This document shows positions 9,045-17,241 of a stretch of 44,617 bases of DNA, in pieces. The DNA comes from Gemmatimonadota bacterium. Its GTDB lineage: Bacteria > Gemmatimonadota > Gemmatimonadetes > Palauibacterales > KS3-K002. Positions within the stretch are counted from its first letter, which is position 1. The number at the start of each line of letters is the position of its first letter. The translations under genes were made by a program, and so were the position numbers. The stretch lies in assembly GCA_020344015.1 (NCBI GenBank), contig CP070812.1:699331-743947 (forward strand). The letters run 5' to 3'. The notes beneath the pieces are model-generated. The model saw only the letters and a list, made by a program, of their open reading frames with translations. It had not been told where the DNA came from and made no database searches.

Positions 9045-11501
9045 TTACTCTACGCGCAGCGCCTCAATCGGATCGACGCGACTCGCGCGCCGCGCCGGGA
9101 TGTAGCTGGCCGCCAGGGCGACGAGCACCACGACTGCAGCGACGACCGCGAAGGTCCACGGATCGGTGGGGCTTACATCGTAGAGCAGCCCGGCCATCAC
9201 ACGTGTTGTCGCGAACGCGGCGGCCAAGCCGATAGCCGCTCCAATCAGCACCGCGGGCATGCCCTGCCGCAACACCAGGCCAATCACCTCGCCGGCCCGC
9301 GCACCCAGCGCGATGCGGACGCCGATCTCGTTGGTGCGCTGTGCCACTCCGTGGGAGACTACGCCGTAGACGCCGATCATGCCAAGCAGGAGCGCGACGA
9401 CGGCGAAGACGCCGAGGGTTGTCATGATGAATCTCGGCCTTGCAACCGACGCCGAGATGATGTCGTTGACAGTCTGCATGCGGAGGATGACCACGTTCGA
9501 GTCGAGCGAGCGGACGACTTCACGGACCGGGCCCGCCAGTGCGCCCGGGTCGCCTGCGGTTCGCACGACGATGCTCATCGAGCCCATCATGAAGGGAACG
9601 ATGTCGTGCCACCCCTCGTAGGCGAAGTAGAACGTCGGGCTTTCCCTTCCCAAGCCGTCGTACTTCACGTTGCCGACAACGCCGACGATCGTGTGGAAGG
9701 GGCCGTCGGTAGCGGTGAAACGTATTCGCTTCCCGATCGCGTCCTCGCCGGGAAAGTATCGACGCGCCAGTCGCTGATCGACTACGACGACCGGAACCGC
9801 GCCAACTCGGTCGCGTTCGTTGGGCACTCGACCGTGCAGCAACGGAATCCCGAGGGTCTCGATTGCACCAGGGCCAACGCCGACGTTGCTGCCCGTACAA
9901 CAGAACGGTCCCGACTGAACGCCGGGCCGGCCCTCGATATGGAAACGGCCGTGCGAGCGGTCTCGCAGGATGGGAGGGCGCGACACGGTGGCCGCGCTCG
10001 TCACTCCCGGCAACGCCTCGGCCCGCTCGACCAGCTCGGAGTAGAAGGCCACCGCCTGCTCCGGGTTGTACTCCGCTGCTGGCAGTGAGAACTGGGCGAC
10101 GAGCAGGTTCTCCTTACGGAAGCCCGGGTCTTCGTTGAACAGGAGCCAGAAGCTCTTGGCCGTGAGCCCCGCACCGACGACCAGCAGGACGGCGAGCGCG
10201 ATCTCGGCGGCTACGAGGAACCGTCGGTAGCCGAGCCGCGCACGGCCGGCGCTCATCGATCGTCCCCCTTCATTGAGCATCTGTGAGAGACCGGCGGATG
10301 CGCCCCGGAAGGCGGGCAGCAAACCGAAGACCACCGTCGTCAAGAGAACGGCCGCGCCGACGAAAGCCAGGACCCGGGTGTCGAGTCCGACGTTCATCGC
10401 GCGAGGGATGGTGCCGGGCTGCAGCGCGAGGAGGACCTCGATACCCGCGCCCGCGAACAGGAGGCCGAGGGCTCCCCCGAACAGGGCCAGCACCAGGCTC
10501 TCGGTGAGCAGTTGTTGGAGCAGCCGGCCCGGTCGCGCCCCCAGCGCACCGCGCACCGCCCGCTCGCGGCGGCGCCCCTCGGCACGAGCCAGGAGCAGGT
10601 TGGCGACGTTGGCGCAGGCGATGAGTAGGAGAAAGCCCACCGCGGCCAGTAGCAGCAGCAACGCGGGACGGACGTTGCCTACGTAATCGTCCAGCAAGGG
10701 CATGAGAAACAGGCCATGACCCACATGGTGGTCCGGGTAGACCACCGCCCAGCGTGCCATGAGCGTCTCCATCTCCACTTCGGCCTGCTCGAAGGTTACG
10801 CCGGGGGCGAGGCGGCCGATCATGTAGAACCAGTGGCCGCCGCGCCATGTGCGCGCCCGATCGAGGGGCAGCTGGGTCCAGATCTGTATGTTGGCAGTAG
10901 GGAAGGCGAAACCATCGGGCATCACACCGACGATCTCTCCCACGTTGCCGTACTCGGAGACATCAACGCCGACTTCGAGTGTCTGTCCGATTATCGTCGA
11001 GTCGCCACCGAACCGTCGCTGCCACAGGTCGTAGCTCAGGACGAAGACCGGCTGTGGGTCGGCGCTATCGTCAGCTGAGATGAGCGTCCTTCCCAGAAGA
11101 GGCTGGGCCCGCAGCACGGAGAACATGCTCGACGAGACGTATCCGGCGGTGACGATCTCCGGCTCGCCGGTGCCGGCGGTTATGGTCAGCGCCTCTGTGG
11201 ACACGGCCGCCACGTTCGCCATCGTCCGGTTCTGGTCCAGGTAGTCGAAGTACTCCGGCGAGCCCACCGCGTACTGCGGGAAGTCGTATCCGCTCTCCGG
11301 CCTGAAGTACGTAAAGATCGCCACGAGGTCCGCGGGCTCGTCGTAGGGCAGCGGGTCCCAGAGTACGCCGTTGACGACGCTGAAGATGACTGTGTTCGCT
11401 CCTATCCCGATCGCCAAGGTCAGAGCGGCGACCGCCGCGAACGTGGGCGACCTGGCGAGATTCCGGATGGCGAAGCGGACGTCCTGCACGATCCTGTTCA
11501 T
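9045..11501 (-). CDS. ADOP-type orphan ABC permease (MacB/FtsX-like)
   Basis: An 818-residue membrane protein. I chose the ATG at 11501 rather than the longer frame beginning at 11621 because the family typically starts 'MNRIVQDVRFAIRNL' and a GGGAG lies upstream. It has an N-terminal TM, a large periplasmic MacB core, an FtsX core of three TMs ('FLLLIACANVANLLLARAEGR'), a second periplasmic domain and a second FtsX core ('VFAVVALLLGMIGVYGVV', ending 'SRVDPIEALR'). This duplicated layout without a linked ATPase defines the acidobacterial duplicated orphan permease group (ADOP). The substrate is unknown; MacB relatives couple cytoplasmic ATP hydrolysis to envelope work. No ATPase gene is adjacent. 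It is more distant from the tandem pair at 32539-37525 than those two are from each other. Confidence 0.93.
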   Translation of the reverse strand: MNRIVQDVRFAIRNLARSPTFAAVAALTLAIGIGANTVIFSVVNGVLWDPLPYDEPADLVAIFTYFRPESGYDFPQYAVGSPEYFDYLDQNRTMANVAAVSTEALTITAGTGEPEIVTAGYVSSSMFSVLRAQPLLGRTLISADDSADPQPVFVLSYDLWQRRFGGDSTIIGQTLEVGVDVSEYGNVGEIVGVMPDGFAFPTANIQIWTQLPLDRARTWRGGHWFYMIGRLAPGVTFEQAEVEMETLMARWAVVYPDHHVGHGLFLMPLLDDYVGNVRPALLLLLAAVGFLLLIACANVANLLLARAEGRRRERAVRGALGARPGRLLQQLLTESLVLALFGGALGLLFAGAGIEVLLALQPGTIPRAMNVGLDTRVLAFVGAAVLLTTVVFGLLPAFRGASAGLSQMLNEGGRSMSAGRARLGYRRFLVAAEIALAVLLVVGAGLTAKSFWLLFNEDPGFRKENLLVAQFSLPAAEYNPEQAVAFYSELVERAEALPGVTSAATVSRPPILRDRSHGRFHIEGRPGVQSGPFCCTGSNVGVGPGAIETLGIPLLHGRVPNERDRVGAVPVVVVDQRLARRYFPGEDAIGKRIRFTATDGPFHTIVGVVGNVKYDGLGRESPTFYFAYEGWHDIVPFMMGSMSIVVRTAGDPGALAGPVREVVRSLDSNVVILRMQTVNDIISASVARPRFIMTTLGVFAVVALLLGMIGVYGVVSHGVAQRTNEIGVRIALGARAGEVIGLVLRQGMPAVLIGAAIGLAAAFATTRVMAGLLYDVSPTDPWTFAVVAAVVVLVALAASYIPARRASRVDPIEALRVE

Positions 11502-11617
11502 TAGCCTGACACTCCCGGAGGTTGCGGGTCGGACGATCGTGCACGAGGAGTGATCCGTCCCGTTAGACGCGTGGGCCTCAGGTGGCGTTGTTTGGTGGCG
11601 AGCCTCGGGAATGAGAA

Positions 11618-11651
11618 GCACCCACGAGCACCGGCGGGCGCCCGTGGGTGC
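11618..11651 (-). terminator. Hairpin downstream of the tricorn-like gene
   Basis: Nine-base arms at 11618-11626 and 11643-11651 (GCACCCACG / CGTGGGTGC) enclose a 16-base GC-rich loop. Read on the minus strand it lies 23 bases after the tricorn-like stop codon and is followed by a pyrimidine-rich tract (TTCTCATTCCC). It probably ends the 17064-11674 transcript before the ADOP gene. Confidence 0.5.
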
Positions 11652-11673
11652 GGAAAGATCGTAGTGTGGCTCG

Positions 11674-14600
11674 TCATCCGCCGCTGCGGTTCGGCCGCCG
11701 CCAGCGGACCGGCGGTGGCGGCTCGGGTTTGAGCTCGATCGCCTCTGTCTCTAGGAGACGCAGCGCCTCCTGAACGGCGGCCTCGAGCTGGGGGTCGCGC
11801 CCCTCGATGACGGGCCGTGGGTCGTTTCTGACCTCGATGTCCGGGCCCACACCTTCTGCCTCCACCGCCCACGCGCCGTTCACGTCGATGAAACCGCCGC
11901 GCGGTGCGACAAACCTGCCGCCGTCGATCAGCGGCGGCGTGTCCCAGGTCCCTACCAGACCACCCCAGGTCCGGGTGCCAATCAGCGGGCCGACGTTCCT
12001 GAAGCGGAAGAGGTAGGGTAGCAGGTCACCGCCGGAGCCGGACCGCTCGTTGATGATCATGACCTTGGGGCCCCAGAGTCCGGCCATCGGCTGGGTGAAC
12101 GGCTTCCGGTCGCCGGCTCGGGAGTTGAAGTAGCCGGTCAACTCGCGGGCCAGAACCTCGACGATGTAGTCCGCCGCCGAGCCGCCGCCGTTGTTGCGTT
12201 CGTCGATGACGGCGCCCTGCCTATCCTGCTGGGCGAAGTACATGCGGTTGAAGTAGGTGTAGCCGCCGCGGCCGGTGTTGGGGAGATAGACGTAGGCCAG
12301 GCGGCCGTCGCTCATCTCGTCCACCTTCTGACGGTTGTGCTCCACCCAGGCCCAGGAGCGTAACTGTCTATCGCTGGAGACGGGCTCGACGAACAACACC
12401 CGGGCGCCGTCCATGCTAGGCCGGCCATTCACGGCGATGGCGATGGTCCTACCGGCGGTCCCCTCGAGCAACATGAAGGGGTTGGTCGGTGCCCGCAGTT
12501 CGCGGCCGTCGATAGCCAGCAGGTAGTCGCCTTCGCCCACATCCATTCCCGGCACGGCCAGCGGACCCTCGAGGCCCGGAGTCCAATCCTCGCCGTCGTA
12601 GATGCGGGTGATGCGGTAGAAGCCGTCTGCCTCTTCCATGTCGATCCCCAGCAGGCCGGTGCGTGGGCTAGTAAGATCGGGGTAGTCGCCGCCGCGGACG
12701 TACGAGTGTCCCACCGCCACCTCGCCGGAAAGCATGTCCAGCAGGTGATTGAAGTCGGAGCGGTGGTTCACGTCGTCCAGCCAGGGACTGTACCACTCCC
12801 AGACCTCGTCCCAGGGTGCGCCGTGGACGTTGTCGACGTAGAGGAAGTCGCGCATGAAGCGCCAGCCGTCGCGGAGCATCTGGGCCCACTCGGCCCGTGG
12901 CTCAACCCGGACGCGCATCCCGCTCAGCGAGAGACGGCCGTCGTTGCCTCGCGGTGGTGAGCCGCTCGTGCCCACGATCGACCAGCTGCTGCCCGACCTG
13001 TAGAGGAGCTTCTTCCGGTCGTGCGAGGCAGTGGCCTCGCTGATCCCCTCGAGGAAGCTTTCCGCCTCCTGGTCATCGAGCGAATAGCGGTGGAGGGTGA
13101 AGCCTCGCTCGCCGGGAACATCCTCGGCCACGAAGACGTGGCCCTCCGGCGCCTGGAGTAGACCGAGATAATCCCGCTGCGGTAACCCGGGAGCGTCGAT
13201 GATACGCCCGGCAATCCCATCGAAGTCGATTACCACCTCCGGGGTATCCGTGTCCGAACCTTCACCCCCCTGCCTTCGCGAGGATCGGTTCTCGTTCGAA
13301 TCCTCTTCCTCCTCCGCCTCCTCGTCGCTGGTAGGCAGGAAGGGAGAGGCCTCGTCCTCCTGTAATAGGGCGAGGTAGAGTGCCCGGGTCACCGGCCGGT
13401 CGTAGGACGTCATGTCCAGCCACCCGGTGTTGAGGCCGAAGTCGGTGGAGGCCAGGAAATAGAGGTACTTCCCGGAAGCGTCCCACACCGGACTGATGGC
13501 GTCAGCCATCCCGTCGGTCAGCTGGTGCCGCTCACCGCTGCGGGTGTCGTAGACGAACACGGCCCGCAGCTGGTTGTCCATTCGGCGCGCGTAGGCGAGC
13601 CAGCGCGAGTCGGGTGACCACACCTGGTCGATCGACCGCTGTGGGTGGGCGTAGCGATCGGTGTCGACGTGGGTCAAGTCGCCGCTGGCCAGATCGATGA
13701 TCAAAAGTCGGTAGTGCGTGTCGGTCAAGGCGAGGCGCGTGCCGTCGGGCGACCAGGTGGGGACGAAGAAGAAGCTGGGGTCCGGGATCTCGATGCGCCG
13801 TTTGCTAGTACCGTCCTGGTCCGCCACCATCAGTCCGTACTCGCCGCCCTCGTCATTGAACCAGGCGATCTTTTCACCGTCGGGGGACCAGACCGCGTGG
13901 CGGTCCGCCACCCCAGGGCTCCGTGTAATGTTCCGCCAGCTGCCGCTTTCCTCCGGTACGGTGAACAGGTCACCGCGATACTCGAAGAGTGCGCGCTTAC
14001 CCGTCGGTGAAAGGCGCGGGTCGCGGAGCCGGTTCGCCGGGACCTCCTCCCAGCGCGGCCTAGCCCAATTGAGGTCCCTGGCCACCACGATCTCCAGCTG
14101 GCGTGTGGCACCGGTGGCCGGGTCCAGCTCGTGCAAGTAACCGCCCTGCTCGTAGACAACGGCGCCGTGTCCGGCGCCGAGGCTCTTCACATCGAAATCG
14201 GCGTGGAAGGTGAGCTGCCGCTCCTCGCCGGTCCCCGGGTTCCAGGACCAGACGTTACTCGCCCAGTCTCGCTCCGACACGTAGTAGACGGCACCTTCCA
14301 TCCAGACCGGGGCCATCTGCCGCTCGCCCTCCCAGGGCGGAGTGCGCCGCTCCCACGTTCGCGTCGAGACGACGCTCACCGGTTGGGCCTGGCCGCCCCG
14401 GTAGTTCCGCCACTCCGGATCCCAGTAGCCGATCTCCTGGTAAGCCAGCCACGCTCCGTCGGCGCTCATCTCGCCGTGGTACGCCTGAGGCACGGCCAAC
14501 GGCTTCGGCATGCCGCCGGTGACCGGGACGGTATAGAAGCGCCAGAGTCGGGTCGGCTGAGCCTCGCGGCCCGATTGGAAGAGGACTTCGCCGTCCGGGG

Positions 14601-14976
14601 TCCAGCCTTGGGCCACATCCGAACCCGGATGCCAGGTCAGACGCCGGGGCTCGCCACCGGTCGCCGGGACCACGAAGACGTCGGTGTTGCCACCATACTG
14701 GCCGGTGAAGGCGATCCAGCGGCCGTCGGGCGAAAAGGCGGGATCGGTCTCCGCACCCTCGCCGGCGGTGAGTCGTATAGCATCACCACCCTCGCGGTCC
14801 ACTAACCAGAGATCGTTGGCGTGGACGAAGACGATGTAGTCGGGACCCACGTCGGGATCTCGCAGCAGGCGGGTGCCCTGTGCAGCAGCCTGCTGGCCAG
14901 CTCCGAGAAAGAGGATCAGTAAAGGTAATGCGAGTCGCGTCGTAATAGACTCGTGGTGAAGACGTGAAGGATTCAT
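11674..14976 (-). CDS. Tricorn-like serine protease (beta-propeller, PDZ, S41 core), exported
   Basis: A 1100-residue protein with an N-terminal signal peptide (about residues 1-33, 'FLGAGQQAAAQG'). Two TolB/WD-like propellers follow, with repeated 'SPDGRWIAF', 'WSPDGTRLAL' and 'WSPDSRWLAY' blades, then an acidic insert at about 550-585, a helical bundle, a PDZ domain and the C-terminal S41 catalytic core. Candidate catalytic residues by comparison with archaeal tricorn are His757 in 'AVGHSYV', Ser981 in 'ERSGSGGD' and a glutamate at 1039-1041 in 'VEAEGVG'. Tricorn degrades oligopeptides in the archaeal cytosol; this bacterial form is exported. It is the last gene of a unit with the radical SAM gene, 31 bases downstream of its stop, with a GGAG before the ATG. 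Confidence 0.9.
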   Translation of the reverse strand: MNPSRLHHESITTRLALPLLILFLGAGQQAAAQGTRLLRDPDVGPDYIVFVHANDLWLVDREGGDAIRLTAGEGAETDPAFSPDGRWIAFTGQYGGNTDVFVVPATGGEPRRLTWHPGSDVAQGWTPDGEVLFQSGREAQPTRLWRFYTVPVTGGMPKPLAVPQAYHGEMSADGAWLAYQEIGYWDPEWRNYRGGQAQPVSVVSTRTWERRTPPWEGERQMAPVWMEGAVYYVSERDWASNVWSWNPGTGEERQLTFHADFDVKSLGAGHGAVVYEQGGYLHELDPATGATRQLEIVVARDLNWARPRWEEVPANRLRDPRLSPTGKRALFEYRGDLFTVPEESGSWRNITRSPGVADRHAVWSPDGEKIAWFNDEGGEYGLMVADQDGTSKRRIEIPDPSFFFVPTWSPDGTRLALTDTHYRLLIIDLASGDLTHVDTDRYAHPQRSIDQVWSPDSRWLAYARRMDNQLRAVFVYDTRSGERHQLTDGMADAISPVWDASGKYLYFLASTDFGLNTGWLDMTSYDRPVTRALYLALLQEDEASPFLPTSDEEAEEEEDSNENRSSRRQGGEGSDTDTPEVVIDFDGIAGRIIDAPGLPQRDYLGLLQAPEGHVFVAEDVPGERGFTLHRYSLDDQEAESFLEGISEATASHDRKKLLYRSGSSWSIVGTSGSPPRGNDGRLSLSGMRVRVEPRAEWAQMLRDGWRFMRDFLYVDNVHGAPWDEVWEWYSPWLDDVNHRSDFNHLLDMLSGEVAVGHSYVRGGDYPDLTSPRTGLLGIDMEEADGFYRITRIYDGEDWTPGLEGPLAVPGMDVGEGDYLLAIDGRELRAPTNPFMLLEGTAGRTIAIAVNGRPSMDGARVLFVEPVSSDRQLRSWAWVEHNRQKVDEMSDGRLAYVYLPNTGRGGYTYFNRMYFAQQDRQGAVIDERNNGGGSAADYIVEVLARELTGYFNSRAGDRKPFTQPMAGLWGPKVMIINERSGSGGDLLPYLFRFRNVGPLIGTRTWGGLVGTWDTPPLIDGGRFVAPRGGFIDVNGAWAVEAEGVGPDIEVRNDPRPVIEGRDPQLEAAVQEALRLLETEAIELKPEPPPPVRWRRPNRSGG

Positions 14977-15007
14977 GCGACGTTCTCCGTTTGAGGTGGA
15001 CGTAAGG

Positions 15008-16057
15008 CTATATGCCTTGGATATCGAGGTTCGTGAGGCCGACCTGTCTCGCGTGTCGGACGACCTCGTTGTATTCCGCGCGATTCAATCGCCGGGCGAT
15101 CTCCGGGTAGTCAAAGGCTTTGTACATCGGCCTGTACTGAGCCATGATGTTCACGTAGGTGTCTTTCGGCAGGTTCTCCGCGATCCAGTCGATCACCTCC
15201 GTGCTCCCGCTCACGCTGTTCGGCATCACCAGGTGTCGGATCATCAGGCCCCGGTACATCAGTCCGTCCTCCGCCGGTTTCGCCACACCGACCTGGCGGT
15301 GCATCTCCAAGAGTGCCGCCTTCGTGATCTCCGGGTAGGTGTCGGCGCCCGAGGAATACTTCGACGCCATCGCACCCTCCGCGTACTTGAAGTCGGGAAG
15401 GTAGATGTCCACGATGCCGTCGAGCTTTCTCAGGATCTCGAGACGTTCCCAGCCGCAGGTGTTGTAGACCAGCGGAAGCCGCAATCCTCGGGTCGCTGCG
15501 ATGTCGAGGGCCAGCACGATATGAGGCGAGTAGTGGGTCGGCGTCACGATGTTGATGTTGACGCAGCCGATCTCCTGCAGATGCAACATCATGTCGGCCA
15601 GATCCTCGACGCTTCTCGGCGCACCCTCTCCGCCCTGGCTGATCTGCCAGTTGATGCAGAAGACACAGCGCAGGTTGCAGTTGCTGAAGAAGACCGTGCC
15701 GGAGCCGCCGCGCCCGACCAGCGGCCGCTCCTCCCCGTAATGCGGGTTGTAGGCGGCGATGACTAGTTGCGATGTGCCCTGACAGAATCCTGCCTGCCCG
15801 TCGAGTCGCGCGGCACCGCATTCCCGGGGACAGAGCGAACAGCTTTCCATGAGCTGCCAGAGCTCTTCGCCCCTGCGCCTCAGCTCGCCGGTCCTGTGCA
15901 ACCTCAGATAGCCCGGCTCGAATTCGGAAGCGGCTTGGGATTGCGCCCTCGCGTCTTTTCGGCATGCAGCGTTGAGGAAGGGGATGGTAGCGCTCACGGT
16001 CGCGACCGCCGCGGAGGCTACTCGTCCGATGAACGTTCTTCTCGTTTGCTTTTTCAT
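15008..16057 (-). CDS. Tat-exported radical SAM protein of the PflX/COG1313 type
   Basis: A 349-residue protein; ATG 16057 is preceded by AGGAGG. The N-terminus carries a twin-arginine signal ('TRRTFIG', a hydrophobic stretch, then 'LNAAC' with Cys32), so it is predicted to leave the cytoplasm through Tat, probably as a lipoprotein. The rest matches uncharacterised radical SAM proteins annotated as pyruvate-formate-lyase-activating-like (COG1313). Four cysteines precede the core (Cys73, 76, 80 and 92 in 'CSLCPRECG' and 'GFC'), and the radical SAM cluster motif CX3CX2C is at Cys127/131/134 ('SNCNLRCVFC'). Export of a SAM-dependent iron-sulfur enzyme is very unusual because SAM is cytoplasmic. 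The start is 20 bases after the upstream stop and the gene is followed by the tricorn-like gene. Substrate unknown. Confidence 0.88.
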   Translation of the reverse strand: MKKQTRRTFIGRVASAAVATVSATIPFLNAACRKDARAQSQAASEFEPGYLRLHRTGELRRRGEELWQLMESCSLCPRECGAARLDGQAGFCQGTSQLVIAAYNPHYGEERPLVGRGGSGTVFFSNCNLRCVFCINWQISQGGEGAPRSVEDLADMMLHLQEIGCVNINIVTPTHYSPHIVLALDIAATRGLRLPLVYNTCGWERLEILRKLDGIVDIYLPDFKYAEGAMASKYSSGADTYPEITKAALLEMHRQVGVAKPAEDGLMYRGLMIRHLVMPNSVSGSTEVIDWIAENLPKDTYVNIMAQYRPMYKAFDYPEIARRLNRAEYNEVVRHARQVGLTNLDIQGI

Positions 16058-16077
16058 CGGAAATCCTCCTGTTGAAC

Positions 16078-17064
16078 TCACTCGTCAAGCAGTCCGGAGA
16101 GCCAGTGCACGACGTTGAGGCAGAACTGGGCGTTTTGCGGCGCGGACGGGTTGTTCATCCCCATGGGCACGCGTTGGGGCCCCGCCAGCTGCGCCGTGCA
16201 CATCGCTGCCTCACCCAGCACGACGGCGCGGCCCTGGCCGACACGCACCGCGCCGCCCTGCAACCAGCCGCCGACTGGGAACGTCGGAGTCGCCTCCTGT
16301 GGCGCCTCCGGCAGGTTTCTGTTCAGCACGGCGCCGCCCCACGCGTCGGGACTCAGGATCAGCAGCGGCTCCATCTGACTCGACGGGTAGAACGCGTGTC
16401 CGGTGAACGTGGTTACCGTGGTGACCGCCTCGGCCGGGCTCCGACCCTTCACGATTGCGTGCTCGGCCAAGACGCCCGGCTCGCCGAAGCTCTCGAGCAG
16501 GCGGTCGATCGAGACGCCGTAGAGGTCTGCGGCGCGGCCGAACGCGACTTCATCCAGGGCGCCGAAGACTTCCATTCCGACATAGGCGTCCAGCATGTGG
16601 GCCCCGAGCAGTACCCCAAGGTCGCCGGCCGCGCCCGGCATCGGAGCGTGGTCGACGATGAGCAGCAACGAACCGCCTCCTAGGATCCAGTCGAGGAGCG
16701 CGGTTGTCTCGTCACGGGTGAAAGCCGGTGGGTGCGGGTAGGCCCAGTCCTCTGCGTTAGCTTCCGCCATCGCGTTGGAGATGACCACGATGTCGCACTC
16801 GCCGAGCGACTCCGGCGCGAAGGCTTCGCTGTTCGCCCGGAGCCGGTACCCATAGTCGCGTAGGAGCGTCGCGAACGCCAGATAGCGGCCGTCCATGGTA
16901 TGGAAGTTGTGGTGCGCGGCGTCTATGTAGACCCGGGGGCCGGCCCCGGCCTCATACGCGGGTTCCGTTGCCGGATAGTGAAAAGCGCTGTCGGCGACCT
17001 GTTGGGCGCTCGCCGCCGTTGCCGTTACCGCCAGGATCACCACGATGGTCGCGAGACATCTCAT
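16078..17064 (-). CDS. Secreted glutamine-amidotransferase-fold protein (DUF4350-like)
   Basis: A 328-residue protein. The ATG at 17064 is chosen because a CAGGAG sequence lies upstream and a clean signal peptide follows (about residues 1-21, ending 'AASAQ'). The mature part begins with 'PRVYIDAAHHNFHT' and contains 'CDIVVISNAM', 'LLDWILGGGSLLLIVDHAP' and 'GRAVVLGEAAM', a Rossmann-like pattern seen in DUF4350/ThuA-like proteins related to class I glutamine amidotransferases. I see no obvious nucleophilic cysteine in a GxCxG context, so it is more likely a binding or structural protein than an amidotransferase. It is the first gene of a three-gene unit with the exported radical SAM and tricorn-like genes, and is transcribed divergently from the DPP IV-like gene. 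Confidence 0.65.
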   Translation of the reverse strand: MRCLATIVVILAVTATAASAQQVADSAFHYPATEPAYEAGAGPRVYIDAAHHNFHTMDGRYLAFATLLRDYGYRLRANSEAFAPESLGECDIVVISNAMAEANAEDWAYPHPPAFTRDETTALLDWILGGGSLLLIVDHAPMPGAAGDLGVLLGAHMLDAYVGMEVFGALDEVAFGRAADLYGVSIDRLLESFGEPGVLAEHAIVKGRSPAEAVTTVTTFTGHAFYPSSQMEPLLILSPDAWGGAVLNRNLPEAPQEATPTFPVGGWLQGGAVRVGQGRAVVLGEAAMCTAQLAGPQRVPMGMNNPSAPQNAQFCLNVVHWLSGLLDE

Positions 17065-17241
17065 GGTGGGACTCCTGCCTGAAGTCGTAATCGTCGGGGC
17101 GATATCCACATGATATCCGGCCGAAACGCGCCGGGCCAGCCTCGCTCGGTTGTTTGCCAGTTCGTGTCATGCCACTCATCTTTCGACTCGCTGGCACCTC
17201 GTCGACTGAGCCCCCTCCCGTCCGCTAAGAGGCAAACGGAA

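Noticed and set aside
9042..10088. Plus-strand open frame of 348 codons
   Set aside because: Shadow of the ADOP permease on the other strand; no start signal and composition rich in Arg, His and Asp.
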